NCBI RefSeq assembly: GCF_003996855.1 | Contig: NZ_NRQY01000002.1 | Coordinates: forward strand, 424,825 to 463,135 | DNA: 38,311 bases | Direction of reading: 5' to 3' | DNA from: Morganella morganii | Lineage (GTDB): Bacteria; Pseudomonadota; Gammaproteobacteria; Enterobacterales; Enterobacteriaceae | In this document: positions 1 through 8,954 of the stretch, one piece after another | Layout: the number at the start of each line of letters is the position of its first letter | Numbering within the stretch: the first letter of the stretch is position 1 | Position numbers and translations under genes: made by a program | Notes under the pieces: generated by a model | Seen by the model: only the letters and a program-made list of their open reading frames with translations | What the model was told of the DNA's origin: nothing | Databases searched by the model: none

Positions 1-60
1 GGAGGTGCATTATAGGGAGTCGCTTTCAGAAGACAAGTGTTAATTTTCGATTTTCTGACT
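1..60 (-). promoter_or_regulatory. rrn P1-type promoter reading out of the left edge
   Basis: On the minus strand there is a -35 TTGTCT (31-36), a 16-bp spacer and a perfect -10 TATAAT (9-14), followed by GCACCTCC, very like the E. coli rrn P1 core (TATAATGCGCC). Upstream (37-60) is an A/T-rich stretch resembling an UP element. The 16-bp spacer is typical of rrn P1 promoters. In E. coli, rrnE lies divergently next to purH, so an rRNA operon probably begins just outside the window. The rRNA gene itself is not visible. Confidence 0.75.
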
Positions 61-112
61 GTTTGCTGCATTCCCCAGCAAAACCCCTGTTTATACCGGG
101 TTACACACAAAG

Positions 113-121
113 TTATCCACA
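113..121 (+). other. Isolated consensus DnaA box
   Basis: TTATCCACA is an exact match to the strongest DnaA-box consensus. It lies between the divergent rrn-type promoter and the purH operator. It is a single box with no cluster or AT-rich unwinding region, so it is not an origin. Regulatory DnaA binding or chance are both possible. Confidence 0.4.
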
Positions 122-153
122 GACAGCAAAAAATCACAAAATTCACAAGCATC

Positions 154-175
154 ACGCAAACGTTTGCGTTACAAT
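154..175 (+). promoter_or_regulatory. PurR operator and -10 of purHD
   Basis: The 16-bp perfect palindrome ACGCAAACGTTTGCGT (154-169) matches the PurR consensus of enterobacteria. It abuts a -10-like TACAAT (170-175), so a bound repressor would cover the core promoter. No good -35 is seen at 17 bp. The purHD operon is a known PurR target in E. coli; repression by PurR with hypoxanthine or guanine is inferred from that. Confidence 0.9.
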
Positions 176-290
176 CTGCTGCATTCGTGTACCGTTGCTT
201 TTTACTCCGGGTTTTGAAATCTTATGAGATACACCGATTTCACCTGCAACCTATTGTCATCTATTCGTTGAATTCAAGGGATCCAAACTC

Positions 291-1880
291 ATGCAACAGC
301 TTCGCCCAATCCGTCGCGCCCTGCTCAGTGTCTCTGACAAAACCGGCATCACTGAATTTGCTCAGGCACTTTCCGCCCGTGGTGTTGAATTGTTATCAAC
401 CGGCGGTACTGCCCGCCTGCTGGCTGACGCCGGTCTGCCGGTGACGGAAGTCTCCGATTACACCGGTTTTCCGGAAATGATGGACGGACGTGTCAAAACC
501 CTGCATCCGAAAGTACACGGCGGAATACTCGGCCGCCGCGGCACAGATGATGAGATTATGGCAAAGCATCAGATCTCTGCTATCGACATGGTGGTTGTGA
601 ATCTCTATCCGTTTGCGGAAACCGTGGCAAAACCAGGCTGCACACTGGAAGACGCGGTTGAAAATATCGATATCGGCGGCCCGACCATGGTGCGCTCCGC
701 GGCGAAGAACCATAAAGATGTGGCGATTGTGGTAAAAAGCAGTGACTACAACAATATCATCGCGGAAATGGATGCCGGACAAAACAGCCTGAGTTTCGAT
801 ACCCGTTTTGATCTCGCGATCAAAGCCTTCGAGCATACAGCGGCCTATGACAGTATGATTGCCAACTATTTCGGTCAGAAAGTAAAACCGTACTTCGGCG
901 ATACTACTCAGCCTTCCGGTCAGTTCCCGCGTACCCTGAATCTCAACTTTATTAAAAAGCAGGACATGCGCTACGGCGAAAACAGCCACCAGAACGCCGC
1001 CTTCTATATAGAAGAGAATATTCAGGAAGCGTCCATCAGTACCGCTGTACAGTTACAGGGCAAAGCCCTCTCTTATAATAATATCGCGGATACGGATGCC
1101 GCCCTTGAATGTGTGAAGCAGTTTGATAAACCGGCCTGTGTGATCGTCAAACACGCCAACCCGTGTGGCGTAGCCGTTGCCGATACCTTACTGACTGCTT
1201 ATGACAACGCCTTTAAAACTGACCCCACCTCCGCATTCGGCGGTATTATTGCTTTTAACCGCGAACTGGATGCCGGGACAGCAGCAGAAATTACCGAACG
1301 TCAGTTTGTGGAAGTGATTATTGCCCCGTCCGTCGCGGAAGATGCACTGCCGGTTCTCGCTGCCAAACAGAATGTCCGCGTACTGACCTGCGGTCAGTGG
1401 CAGCATCCGGTTGCCGCCCTTGATTTCAAACGGGTGAACGGCGGCCTGCTGGTGCAGGATCGCGATCTCGGGATGGTCGGTGATGACGATCTGAAAGTGG
1501 TCAGCAAGCGTCAGCCGACAGAGAAAGAACTAAAAGATGCGCTGTTCTGCTGGAAAGTGGCGAAGTTCGTTAAGTCCAATGCCATTGTTTATTCAAAGAA
1601 TAATATGACCATCGGCGTGGGTGCCGGGCAGATGAGCCGGGTTTACTCGGCAAAAATTGCCGGGATCAAAGCCGGTGACGAAGGATTGGAAGTGGCGGGA
1701 TGCGCTATGGCATCCGATGCGTTCTTCCCGTTCCGTGATGGTATTGATGCGGCGGCTGCCGTCGGTATTACCTGTGTGATCCAGCCGGGCGGCTCTATCC
1801 GTGATGATGAAGTCATTGCGGCCGCAGATGAACACAATATCGCGATGATTTTCACCGGCATGCGCCATTTCCGTCATTAA
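291..1880 (+). CDS. purH: Bifunctional AICAR transformylase / IMP cyclohydrolase PurH
   Basis: Catalyses the last two steps of de novo IMP synthesis: formylation of AICAR using 10-formyl-THF, then cyclisation of FAICAR to IMP, in the cytosol. The 529-aa length equals E. coli PurH. The N-terminal MGS-like cyclohydrolase domain covers about residues 1-195, with the [14 protein letters not shown] segment at 65-78. The transformylase domain follows, with RYGENSHQ at 227-234 and KHANPCG at 287-293 holding the catalytic Lys-His pair. The ATG at 291 lies 116 bp downstream of the PurR-controlled -10. purD follows after 16 bp, giving a purHD operon. No anomaly seen. Confidence 0.97.
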   Translation: MQQLRPIRRALLSVSDKTGITEFAQALSARGVELLSTGGTARLLADAGLPVTEVSDYTGFPEMMDGRVKTLHPKVHGGILGRRGTDDEIMAKHQISAIDMVVVNLYPFAETVAKPGCTLEDAVENIDIGGPTMVRSAAKNHKDVAIVVKSSDYNNIIAEMDAGQNSLSFDTRFDLAIKAFEHTAAYDSMIANYFGQKVKPYFGDTTQPSGQFPRTLNLNFIKKQDMRYGENSHQNAAFYIEENIQEASISTAVQLQGKALSYNNIADTDAALECVKQFDKPACVIVKHANPCGVAVADTLLTAYDNAFKTDPTSAFGGIIAFNRELDAGTAAEITERQFVEVIIAPSVAEDALPVLAAKQNVRVLTCGQWQHPVAALDFKRVNGGLLVQDRDLGMVGDDDLKVVSKRQPTEKELKDALFCWKVAKFVKSNAIVYSKNNMTIGVGAGQMSRVYSAKIAGIKAGDEGLEVAGCAMASDAFFPFRDGIDAAAAVGITCVIQPGGSIRDDEVIAAADEHNIAMIFTGMRHFRH

Positions 1881-1896
1881 TACCCGGAGCTGACTT

Positions 1897-3180
1897 ATGA
1901 ATATCCTGATTATCGGTAATGGCGGACGCGAACACGCGCTGGCCTGGAAAGCCGCACAATCCCCGCTGGCAAAAAATGTGTATGTCGCGCCCGGTAACGC
2001 CGGTACCGCACAGGAACCAAATCTGACCAATGTGGATATCAGCGCGACAGATATTGACAGTCTGGTCGCGTTTGCCCGCACGAACAATATCGGCTTGACG
2101 ATTGTCGGCCCGGAAGCCCCTCTGGTGCTGGGGGTGGTGGATGCATTCAATGCCGCCGGTCTGACGATCTTCGGCCCGACCAAAGGCGCCGCACAGCTGG
2201 AAGGCTCCAAAGCATTTACCAAAGATTTTCTGGCGCGCCATCATATCCCGACAGCGGATTACCAGAATTTTACTGAGGTTGAACCGGCACTGGCTTATCT
2301 GGATAAAACCGGCGCCCCGGTGGTGATCAAGGCTGACGGTCTGGCTGCCGGTAAAGGCGTGATCGTCGCCATGACCCTGAAAGAAGCACAGGACGCGGTA
2401 CATGACATGCTGGCCGGTAATGCTTTCGGCGATGCCGGGCACCGCATTGTGATTGAAGAGTTTCTGACCGGCGAGGAAGCCAGTTTTATCGTCATGGTGG
2501 ATGGTAAAAATGTGGTACCGATGGCGACCAGCCAGGATCACAAACGGGTCGGTGATAATGACACCGGGCCAAACACGGGTGGTATGGGTGCTTACTCCCC
2601 GGCGCCGGTGGTAACGGATACCGTTCATCAGCGTGTGATGGAGAAAGTGATTTACCCGACAATTGAAGGCATGGCGGCGGAAGGTCATACCTATCAGGGC
2701 TTTTTATACGCAGGGCTGATGATTGATGAACACGGTGAGCCGAAAGTGATTGAATTCAACTGCCGCTTTGGTGATCCGGAAACCCAGCCGATCATGATGC
2801 GGTTGCAGTCAGACCTGGTTGAGCTCTGCCTGGCCGGTGCACAGGGGAAACTGGCCGGTAAAACCTCGCAATGGGACCCGCGTCCGGCACTCGGAGTGGT
2901 GATGGCGGCCGGTGGTTATCCGGGCGATTACCGCAAAGGTGATGTTATTGAAGGTCTGGATATTCAGGAGGCCGACTGCAAAGTTTTTCAGGCCGGGACG
3001 GCACTGGAAGAAGGTGTGGTTGTGACTGACGGTGGCCGGGTATTGTGTGTGACTGCGCTGGGTGAGGATATTGCACAGGCACAGAAACAAGCTTATGCTG
3101 CACTGAAACACATTCACTGGGATGGCGCATTTTGCCGCAGTGATATCGGTTACCGGGCTATTGCCCGCCTGAATAAGTAA
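1897..3180 (+). CDS. purD: Phosphoribosylamine-glycine ligase (GAR synthetase) PurD
   Basis: ATP-dependent ligation of glycine to phosphoribosylamine, the second step of de novo purine synthesis. The 427-aa product is close to E. coli PurD (429 aa). It opens with the N-domain signature NILIIGNGGREHALAWK, followed by an ATP-grasp fold with GLAAGKGV near residue 150 and the metal/ATP signature EFNCRFGDPETQ near 288-299. A GGAG Shine-Dalgarno sits in the 16-bp gap after purH, consistent with one PurR-regulated transcript. The gene converges with yjaH on the opposite strand. Confidence 0.97.
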   Translation: MNILIIGNGGREHALAWKAAQSPLAKNVYVAPGNAGTAQEPNLTNVDISATDIDSLVAFARTNNIGLTIVGPEAPLVLGVVDAFNAAGLTIFGPTKGAAQLEGSKAFTKDFLARHHIPTADYQNFTEVEPALAYLDKTGAPVVIKADGLAAGKGVIVAMTLKEAQDAVHDMLAGNAFGDAGHRIVIEEFLTGEEASFIVMVDGKNVVPMATSQDHKRVGDNDTGPNTGGMGAYSPAPVVTDTVHQRVMEKVIYPTIEGMAAEGHTYQGFLYAGLMIDEHGEPKVIEFNCRFGDPETQPIMMRLQSDLVELCLAGAQGKLAGKTSQWDPRPALGVVMAAGGYPGDYRKGDVIEGLDIQEADCKVFQAGTALEEGVVVTDGGRVLCVTALGEDIAQAQKQAYAALKHIHWDGAFCRSDIGYRAIARLNK

Positions 3181-3191
3181 GCAGCACTAAT

Positions 3192-3228
3192 AACCTGCGG
3201 GAGATTTACAGTGAATCTTCCGTAGGTT
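3192..3228. terminator. Inverted repeat at the purD/yjaH convergence
   Basis: Two 15-bp arms (3192-3206 and 3214-3228) around a 7-base loop are complementary except for two G/T positions that could wobble in one RNA strand. It straddles the end of yjaH and lies 11 bp after the purD stop. There is no good T-tract on either side, so it is a possible bidirectional terminator or 3'-end stabiliser rather than a certain terminator. Confidence 0.4.
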
Positions 3229-3904
3229 CCCATTTACAGAAGTTATCATTTGCCGCCAGCAGAATTTCCCGTCCTTCCGGTGAATCCAGCCATGCAATAT
3301 AGATAGGTGATGTGCTGTTGCGCTGACGTTTCGCCAGGAACTGTTCCGTTTCCGCGTCAAACTCAATATACGATTTATTACCCTGACAATCCGTGACATA
3401 GCTGTCACGCCACTGCCCCTGTTTCAGGCGGATATCACCGATCACCAGCGCGCTGTTCAGCGTCAGTTGCCGGCCTGCCACAAAGGTCATCCGTGTGATT
3501 TCATCTGCTGTCAGCGGGGATTTATGACCGTTTTTTTCACGCTGCATAAAGATGGCATTGCCTTCGTGATCCAGCCTCAGCTGTTCGGAAAAGCCGTTAT
3601 CGCCCAGATATTCTGCGCGGATCTGCCAGAGCTGACCTCTGCGGTATTCATAAACGGTGACGACAGTTTGCTGCCCGCTTCGGTAGGGACTGAAGACACT
3701 CATCAGGATACCGGGCTGATTGTCGGTGTTGAGGCGCCACATTCTGACCGCGCCATCGTCCGCGATATAACCGGACGCGCTGAAGGGAGGAAAATCAGGC
3801 TGAACAGAACAGGCGCTGAGCAATGAGCCAAAACCCAGTGCAAGCAGCCCCTGTCTGATCAACAAAAGGGGACGAAATCCCCCTCTATCAATCTGTTTTT
3901 GCAA
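3206..3904 (-). CDS. yjaH: YjaH-like DUF1481 lipoprotein
   Basis: Predicted outer-membrane-targeted lipoprotein of unknown function. The signal sequence ends in a lipobox LLSAC (lipidated Cys at residue 32 of the longest form), with Ser following. The longest reading uses a TTG at 3904 with no Shine-Dalgarno and runs through the GGGGA...TCCCC hairpin after hupA. In-frame TTG codons at 3865 or 3862 would give a cleaner signal peptide of about 19 residues (LIRQGLLALGFGSLLSAC) and are plausible true starts. The 232-aa length is close to E. coli YjaH, which likewise neighbours hupA. Identification rests on length, lipobox and synteny. Confidence 0.8.
   Translation of the reverse strand: MQKQIDRGGFRPLLLIRQGLLALGFGSLLSACSVQPDFPPFSASGYIADDGAVRMWRLNTDNQPGILMSVFSPYRSGQQTVVTVYEYRRGQLWQIRAEYLGDNGFSEQLRLDHEGNAIFMQREKNGHKSPLTADEITRMTFVAGRQLTLNSALVIGDIRLKQGQWRDSYVTDCQGNKSYIEFDAETEQFLAKRQRNSTSPIYIAWLDSPEGREILLAANDNFCKWEPTEDSL
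3864..3884 (-). terminator. Short hairpin after hupA
   Basis: On the minus strand a GGGGA / TCCCC stem (3868-3872 with 3878-3882, extendable by wobble pairs) with a 5-base loop is followed by TTTTGTTG. It lies about 25 bp beyond the hupA stop and looks like a weak intrinsic terminator or attenuator separating hupA from yjaH. Confidence 0.45.
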
Positions 3905-3909
3905 TGCAA

Positions 3910-4182
3910 TTATTTTACTGAATCTTTCAGTGCTTTACCGGCAGTGAAAGCAGGCACGTTTGCTGCTGCAATTTTGATTTCTTTACCGGTCTGCGGGTTA
4001 CGGCCAGTACGCTCTGCACGATGGTTAACTTTAAAAGTACCGAAGCCAACTAATTGTACAGCATCGCCTTCTTTCAGAGAGTCAGTGATGGCAGCCAGAG
4101 TTGATTCCAGCGCTGCTTTAGCTTGTGCTTTAGACAGCTCTGCTTTTTCTGCGATAGCATCAATCAATTGAGTCTTATTCAT
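3910..4182 (-). CDS. hupA: DNA-binding protein HU-alpha
   Basis: Nucleoid-associated histone-like protein that binds and bends DNA as a homodimer or as a heterodimer with HU-beta. The 90-aa product starts [20 protein letters not shown] and carries the HU signature [19 protein letters not shown] around residues 46-64, ending in ALKDSVK. This is almost the same as E. coli HupA, with small C-terminal differences. A good Shine-Dalgarno (AAGGAT) precedes the ATG. The roughly 180-bp upstream gap up to yjaG should hold its own promoter, but I could not pick one convincingly. Confidence 0.97.
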   Translation of the reverse strand: MNKTQLIDAIAEKAELSKAQAKAALESTLAAITDSLKEGDAVQLVGFGTFKVNHRAERTGRNPQTGKEIKIAAANVPAFTAGKALKDSVK

Positions 4183-4364
4183 AAAATATCCTTACAGTGT
4201 GTTTATCGTTTGCAAAGCATCGAGTGCGTCGGATGTGCCTTTTGACAGCCCTGATACACGCGCCCCGATAGCCACTTCTTTTCGCCCTTCACTGTAGACC
4301 AGAGACGGGGCAATTGTGAAGCCTTTAACACCGGCATTTATAGGCTTAAATCACGTTTTTTGAT
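4183..4364 (-). promoter_or_regulatory. yjaG-hupA intergenic region
   Basis: This 182-bp gap separates yjaG from hupA, both on the minus strand. It contains an AAGCCT/AGGCTT inverted repeat near 4317-4345. An A/T-rich dyad, TTAAATCA/TGATTTAA (about 4347-4369), overlaps the yjaG stop. On the minus strand a TATAAA sits just after the dyad and could be a hupA -10, but no matching -35 is seen. The promoter location is a guess. Confidence 0.3.
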
Positions 4365-4955
4365 TTAATCGCCTAAACTAACACCAATATTGCTGATCCC
4401 CGCATCACGGAGATCGGATTTCAAACCTTTTATCAACTCAATATCGCGCTCTTCGCAGGCGGCCAATAAGCGGTAAATTTCCCACTGAATGTCCCACTCA
4501 TCTTCAACAGCGGGCAATTCATTTAATTCGTCGTCGGACATTTCGCGTCCGGCGTGTGTCATTTCCAGTACAGCGACCGTGCCGACTGAAATCTCACTGG
4601 CTGCAATAGCATGCTCCAGTGTTTCCCCGCTCAGGCGGGAATGGATAAGCTCACTGAGTGCCGCGCAGGCATCAATCGCCGGATACACACCGTAAATATC
4701 ATAGTTATCTGCATCAGGGATGACATCTTCCAGCTTTTCCAGCTGATTATCAAAGTTCACTTTTGCGTCTTTGACCGTCAGGATTTCCCAGATGAGATCC
4801 AGAATACGCCGGTAAAGCGACGGATCGGTAAACCCGGTCTGCTGACAGAAAACGGCATAATTCGGATACATTCTCTCGCACAGACATGCCGTGAAGGTGA
4901 GATGCTGCCAGCTTTCCAGTTTTTCCAGCCGTAAATGGATCGGGTTCTTTAACAT
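4365..4955 (-). CDS. yjaG: DUF416 family protein YjaG
   Basis: Conserved gammaproteobacterial protein of unknown biochemical function, all-helical by appearance, with no signal peptide or membrane segment. It has 196 residues, like E. coli YjaG, and shares the recognisable blocks NPIHLRLEKLESWQH, CERMYPNYAVFCQQ and EERDIELIKGL. It starts 6 bp after the nfi stop, so it is probably translated from the hemE-nfi-yjaG transcript. hupA follows 182 bp further on. Confidence 0.9.
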   Translation of the reverse strand: MLKNPIHLRLEKLESWQHLTFTACLCERMYPNYAVFCQQTGFTDPSLYRRILDLIWEILTVKDAKVNFDNQLEKLEDVIPDADNYDIYGVYPAIDACAALSELIHSRLSGETLEHAIAASEISVGTVAVLEMTHAGREMSDDELNELPAVEDEWDIQWEIYRLLAACEERDIELIKGLKSDLRDAGISNIGVSLGD

Positions 4956-4961
4956 TCCGCT

Positions 4962-5705
4962 TTACTCGTTACTCTGACGTGAGCCGCAGTTTACCTGAAA
5001 ATCCGTGATATCCACATCTTTACGTGGAAAATCGGGAAATTTCTGCTTCAACTGGACAAAAAACGTTCGATTTGAGGCAATGCCATCAGCCCAGCGGGTC
5101 GGTTCAGGCAGGCGATACCCGCGTGTCAGAGCTTTTACCCAGGCCAGCGCGGTATCGATGCTCATATGATGACCCGGTGAAATGAACAGCGGATTACAGC
5201 GGTTTTTGCTGCGCCAGACCCAGCCGAGCGGCTCGCCTTTGTCTGTCAGCAGCGACTGTGCACCGGCTTCTTCCGCCAGCGGTTCAAACGTGCCGCATAA
5301 CCGGCTTTTGGCAACCCCGATGGCGGGTAAATCCAGCAGTACCCCGAGATGACCGGCAACACCGAGACGGCGCGGATGAGCACGGCCCTGGCCGTCCACC
5401 AGCACCAGATCCGGTTTTAAGGTCAGTTTTTCCCATGCAGCAAGTGCCGCAGGAATTTCGCGGAAGGAGAGCAGCCCCGGAATATAGGGAAGTTGTGTGG
5501 GGATGCGGGCGGTCTGATACTCTGCCACGTCCAGCTCAGGCCAGGTGAGGATCACCACGGCAGCCCGGGTGACGTTCCCCCCGTCCTCAAAACCGACATC
5601 CACCCCCGCAATATAGCGGGGATTGAGAGTCACATCCTGCAAACTGACCTGCTGTGCCAGCTCCGTCTGCCGGGCTTTCAGGGCGCGGGTGTCAATGGCT
5701 GTCAT
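4962..5705 (-). CDS. nfi: Endonuclease V (deoxyinosine 3' endonuclease)
   Basis: Repairs deaminated bases by cutting the second phosphodiester bond 3' of deoxyinosine in a Mg-dependent reaction. Visible family elements are the catalytic Asp36 in GVDVGF, the wedge motif PYIPG at 73-77, Glu83 in SFREIP, and Asp104 in [13 protein letters not shown]. At 247 aa it is about 24 residues longer than E. coli Nfi (223 aa), mostly in a C-terminal tail rich in charged residues. It lies between hemE (25 bp upstream) and yjaG (6 bp downstream), the E. coli order. Confidence 0.95.
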   Translation of the reverse strand: MTAIDTRALKARQTELAQQVSLQDVTLNPRYIAGVDVGFEDGGNVTRAAVVILTWPELDVAEYQTARIPTQLPYIPGLLSFREIPAALAAWEKLTLKPDLVLVDGQGRAHPRRLGVAGHLGVLLDLPAIGVAKSRLCGTFEPLAEEAGAQSLLTDKGEPLGWVWRSKNRCNPLFISPGHHMSIDTALAWVKALTRGYRLPEPTRWADGIASNRTFFVQLKQKFPDFPRKDVDITDFQVNCGSRQSNE

Positions 5706-5730
5706 GGTGACCTCCGTTATCTGTCAGTGA

Positions 5731-6798
5731 TCAGCCCTGATGATATTTGGCTGACAGACGGTGAACAGATTCGACGAATGCTGCGGCATGTTCAGGCGGA
5801 ACATCCTGGTGGATGCCGTGTCCGAGGTTGAACACATGGCCTTCGCCCTGCCCGAACCCGGCCAGGATAGATGCCACTTCCGCTTCAATACGGGCAGGTG
5901 GTGCATAGAGCATGGACGGGTCCATATTGCCCTGCAATGCCACTTTGCTGCCGACCCGGCGGCGGGCATCCGCGATATCCGTGGTCCAGTCCAGCCCCAG
6001 AGCATCACAACCGGTTTCTGCTATGGCTTCCAGCCACTGTCCGCCGCCTTTGGTGAACAGCGTGACCGGCACACGGCGCCCGTCATTTTCGCGGATCAGA
6101 CTATCGACAATCTTGTGCATGTAATTAAGTGAAAATTCACGGTAATCACACCCGGTCAGTACCCCGCCCCAGGTGTCAAAGATCATCACGGATTGTGCAC
6201 CGGCTTTAATCTGCGCGTTCAGATAGAGGATCACGCTGTCTGCCAGTTTATCCAGCAGCAGATGCAGGGTCTGCGGTTCGGCATACATCATTTTTTTGAT
6301 TTTGGTAAAGGCTTTGCTGCTGCCGCCTTCGACCATATAGGTTGCCAGTGTCCACGGACTGCCGGAGAAACCAATCAGCGGTACATCGCCGTTCAGAGCT
6401 TTGCGGATGGCGCGGACAGCATTCATGACATAACCGAGTTCCTGCTCCGGGTCAGGTACCGGCAGTTTTTCAACATCACGGGCATTCCGGATCGGATGAA
6501 CAAAACGCGGCCCTTCGCCGGTTTCAAAATAGAGCCCGAAGCCCATCGCATCCGGAATAGTGAGAATATCGGAAAAGAGAATTGCCGCATCCAGCGGGAA
6601 ACGACGCAATGGTTGCAGGGTGACTTCACAGGCCAGTTCGGTGTTTTTGCACAGCGCCATAAAATCCCCCGCCTGTTCGCGGGTGGCTTTATATTCCGGC
6701 AGATAACGCCCGGCCTGGCGCATCATCCACACGGGGGTCACATCCACCGGCTGACGCAGTAATGCCCGCAGATAGCGGTCGTTTTTCAGTTCACTCAT
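5731..6798 (-). CDS. hemE: Uroporphyrinogen decarboxylase HemE
   Basis: Removes the four acetate carboxyls of uroporphyrinogen III to give coproporphyrinogen III, a cytosolic step of haem synthesis. I chose the ATG at 6798 ([10 protein letters not shown]): it has a GGAG Shine-Dalgarno at the right distance and gives 355 aa against 354 in E. coli. The open frame extends 22 codons upstream without family similarity. Signature segments are [15 protein letters not shown] at 22-36 and [12 protein letters not shown] further on, with a conserved [10 protein letters not shown] block. It is probably co-transcribed with nudC upstream (92-bp gap) and nfi downstream. Confidence 0.96.
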   Translation of the reverse strand: MSELKNDRYLRALLRQPVDVTPVWMMRQAGRYLPEYKATREQAGDFMALCKNTELACEVTLQPLRRFPLDAAILFSDILTIPDAMGFGLYFETGEGPRFVHPIRNARDVEKLPVPDPEQELGYVMNAVRAIRKALNGDVPLIGFSGSPWTLATYMVEGGSSKAFTKIKKMMYAEPQTLHLLLDKLADSVILYLNAQIKAGAQSVMIFDTWGGVLTGCDYREFSLNYMHKIVDSLIRENDGRRVPVTLFTKGGGQWLEAIAETGCDALGLDWTTDIADARRRVGSKVALQGNMDPSMLYAPPARIEAEVASILAGFGQGEGHVFNLGHGIHQDVPPEHAAAFVESVHRLSAKYHQG

Positions 6799-6890
6799 GA
6801 CAGACTCCAAAAAGTTGTTGGCCGCGTAACGTATTGACGTCCTGAATAAAACCCATTGTAGCACGCCTGCCGCCCGGGGTCAGGGCAGTG

Positions 6891-7673
6891 TTACGCGTCT
6901 TCGTCATCCTGACGGCACAGTGCGACCGTATCTTCTATCAGACGGCGGGCGATGGTATCCGGCGGCGGAATAACCGGCAGATTGTCATACCGGTACCAGT
7001 CCGCACTGAGCAGCTCAGACGGATCGTGATGAATTTCACCGTCCGCGTAATCCGCCAGAAATCCCATCATCAGCGAGTGCGGGAACGGCCACGGCTGCGA
7101 GGAAACATAACGGATATTCTGAATCTCAATCCGGCTCTCTTCCATCACCTCACGGGCAACAGCTTCTTCCAGAGTTTCGCCGACTTCGACAAACCCGGCG
7201 AGCACGGTAAACAGCGGCGCACTTTTGTGCCGGCGGTGCTGAGCCAGCAGAATAGAGTCATGACGGCGGATACCGACAATAATACAGGGCGCTATCTGCG
7301 GGTAATAACGTTCACGGCAGCTGTCACACAGACACGCCCATTCACTTGCACTGTATTTCATTGCCGCGCCGCAATAGCCGCAATAACGGTGCGAGCGGTA
7401 GAACTCCGCCAGCTGCACGCCGCGTCCGGCCATTTTGAAGAGATCATCATTCTCTGCGGCAATAATGCGCGGCGAACACATATCGGAACGCATTTTTTCT
7501 CGGATCAGCCAGACCGGCAGCCCCTGCCACTCTCCGATACGCACCGCCGGTTTCCCGGTCAGCATCCATTGTGCCGCACTGCCCTCCGGCAGTTGTCCTT
7601 CCGGCAGCCAGACGCGGTTATCCGCGCTGATCACCCAGTAGCCGGTTTCATTGCCTGTTAAAATCTGCTGCAT
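6891..7673 (-). CDS. nudC: NADH pyrophosphatase / RNA-decapping Nudix hydrolase NudC
   Basis: Hydrolyses NAD(H) and removes the NAD cap from RNA 5' ends. The 260-aa protein has a zinc site with Cys98, Cys101, Cys116 and Cys119, the same numbers as in E. coli. Its Nudix box runs from about Gly160 (GFVEVGE...REVMEES), and the NADH-pyrophosphatase signature SQPWPFPHS is at 192-200. One small departure is Arg at 181, after REVMEES, where E. coli has Gly. The gene is divergent from the organophosphate operon and heads the nudC-hemE-nfi direction. In E. coli rsd is its neighbour; here it is not. Confidence 0.95.
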   Translation of the reverse strand: MQQILTGNETGYWVISADNRVWLPEGQLPEGSAAQWMLTGKPAVRIGEWQGLPVWLIREKMRSDMCSPRIIAAENDDLFKMAGRGVQLAEFYRSHRYCGYCGAAMKYSASEWACLCDSCRERYYPQIAPCIIVGIRRHDSILLAQHRRHKSAPLFTVLAGFVEVGETLEEAVAREVMEESRIEIQNIRYVSSQPWPFPHSLMMGFLADYADGEIHHDPSELLSADWYRYDNLPVIPPPDTIARRLIEDTVALCRQDDEDA

Positions 7674-7763
7674 AATAGAGACATCATGTTAATGAAATAA
7701 TAATGGATTAAATCATACTCCGTTTGCGGGGAGAATACTCAGCAGAACGAGGGATGCTTTTCC

Positions 7764-7829
7764 CTGTCACCCGGCTGTCAGAAAAGTGTCACACGAGTGT
7801 CAGTTGTCTGTCACAAACGCGTCATACCC
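7764..7829 (+). promoter_or_regulatory. Tandem Pho box array (six 11-bp units)
   Basis: Six head-to-tail units start at 7764, 7775, 7786, 7797, 7808 and 7819, exactly 11 bp apart. They read CTGTCACCCGG, CTGTCAGAAAA, GTGTCACACGA, GTGTCAGTTGT, CTGTCACAAAC and GCGTCATACCC. All carry (T/C)GTCA-type cores, five being TGTCA. A Pho box is two such 11-bp direct repeats (CTGTCAT plus 4 bases), so this equals three consecutive boxes. Candidate -10 elements are TACCCT (7825-7830), 6 bp after unit 5 as in phoA, or GATACT (7843-7848). PhoB activation under phosphate limitation is a strong inference. Confidence 0.88.
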
Positions 7830-7873
7830 TAGCCTCACCACTGATACTGAATCAGTTAACTGACGAGGGTTTT

Positions 7874-8944
7874 ATGACACGTTTTCCTTCTGCCAAAATA
7901 TTGCTGACCGCCGTTGCTGTTTCCGCTTCTTTCTCTGCTTTTTCTGCCGGGCAAAATACCATTCCTGAAGAACTGATTGCCGCAGCCAAAAAAGAGGGCG
8001 TGGTTTACAGTGTCGGGATGCCGGATACCTGGGCTAACTGGAAAGGCACCTGGGCTGATCTTGAAAAACTCTACGGTATCCGCCATCAGGATACCGACAT
8101 GAGCTCTGCCCAGGAAATTGCCAAGTTTGCCGCTGAAAAAAGTAATGCCACTGCGGATATCGGGGATGTGGGTGCCGCCTTCGGCCCTGTCGCCGTACAG
8201 AAAGATGTGGTGCAGCCTTACAAACCGACCACCTGGGATCAGATCCCTGACTGGGCAAAAGATAAAGACGGCAACTGGGCACTGGCCTACACCGGCACCA
8301 TTGCATTCATCATCAATAATGATCTTGTCAAAGAACAGCCGAAAAGCTGGGCCGATCTGCGCAACGGTAACTACCGTGTGACTATCGGTGATGTCGGTAT
8401 TGCGGCACAGGCCAACAGCGGCGTGCTTTCCGCAGCCTTTGCTCTCGGTGGTAATGAAACCAATATTCAGCCTGCGATTGACCTGTTTGCCGATCTCGCC
8501 AAACAAAAACGTTTATCCCTGAATGACCCGAGTGTGGCGAACCTGGAAAAAGGGGAAGTGGAAGTCGCGGTGATGTGGGATTTCAACGCCCTTAACTACC
8601 GCGACCAGATTGATGCCAAACGCTTTACCGTGGTGATCCCGTCTGACGGCTCTGTCACCTCCGGTTACACCACTATCATCAACAAATACGCGAAGAACCC
8701 GAACGCCGCCAAACTGGCCCGTGAGTTCATCTTCAGTGATAAAGGACAGCTCAACCTGGCTGAAGGTTATGCCCGCCCTATCCGCGCCGCACATCTGACC
8801 CTGCCGGACGATATCAAAGCAAAACTGCTGCCTGAATCCCAGTACAGCAACGCCAAACCGATTACTGATTTTGACGGCTGGGAAAAAACCTCCCGCCAGT
8901 TGCCGAAATTGTGGCAGCAGAACGTTATCATCAACATGAATTAA
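7874..8944 (+). CDS. Periplasmic ABC solute-binding protein, Pho-regulated operon
   Basis: Captures the transported solute in the periplasm. I chose the ATG at 7874, which has a GAGG Shine-Dalgarno (7865-7868) and begins a clear Sec signal peptide (MTRFPSAKILLTAVAVSASF), cleaved near Ala25. The open frame continues upstream through the Pho boxes and is not coding there. The mature protein resembles the PotD/AfuA/PhnS-type binding proteins (opening EELIAAAKKEGVVYSVGMPD; AYTGTIAFIINNDLV mid-protein). It is the first gene of a tightly packed operon with two permeases, an ATPase and two phosphohydrolases. The substrate is probably a phosphorylated organic compound (inferred from Pho control and the enzymes). 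I cannot tell sugar phosphate, phosphodiester and phosphonate apart. Confidence 0.85.
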   Translation: MTRFPSAKILLTAVAVSASFSAFSAGQNTIPEELIAAAKKEGVVYSVGMPDTWANWKGTWADLEKLYGIRHQDTDMSSAQEIAKFAAEKSNATADIGDVGAAFGPVAVQKDVVQPYKPTTWDQIPDWAKDKDGNWALAYTGTIAFIINNDLVKEQPKSWADLRNGNYRVTIGDVGIAAQANSGVLSAAFALGGNETNIQPAIDLFADLAKQKRLSLNDPSVANLEKGEVEVAVMWDFNALNYRDQIDAKRFTVVIPSDGSVTSGYTTIINKYAKNPNAAKLAREFIFSDKGQLNLAEGYARPIRAAHLTLPDDIKAKLLPESQYSNAKPITDFDGWEKTSRQLPKLWQQNVIINMN

Positions 8945-8954
8945 CGGAATGACA

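Noticed and set aside
113..175. Replication origin, suggested by the DnaA box
   Set aside because: Only one consensus box and no unwinding element or dnaA/gidA context; oriC is not here.
37..444. 135-aa open frame overlapping the start of purH
   Set aside because: It runs through the PurR operator and promoter region and then reads purH in another frame; no family resemblance.
4241..4269. Plus-strand promoter from a perfect TTGACA at 4241-4246
   Set aside because: The -10 at 17 bp would be CCGATA, and it would run antisense into yjaG with no gene to serve.
7764..7829. CRISPR-like or simple tandem repeat reading of the 11-bp array
   Set aside because: Units are degenerate outside the GTCA core and fit PhoB-site spacing and promoter position, not spacer-repeat structure.
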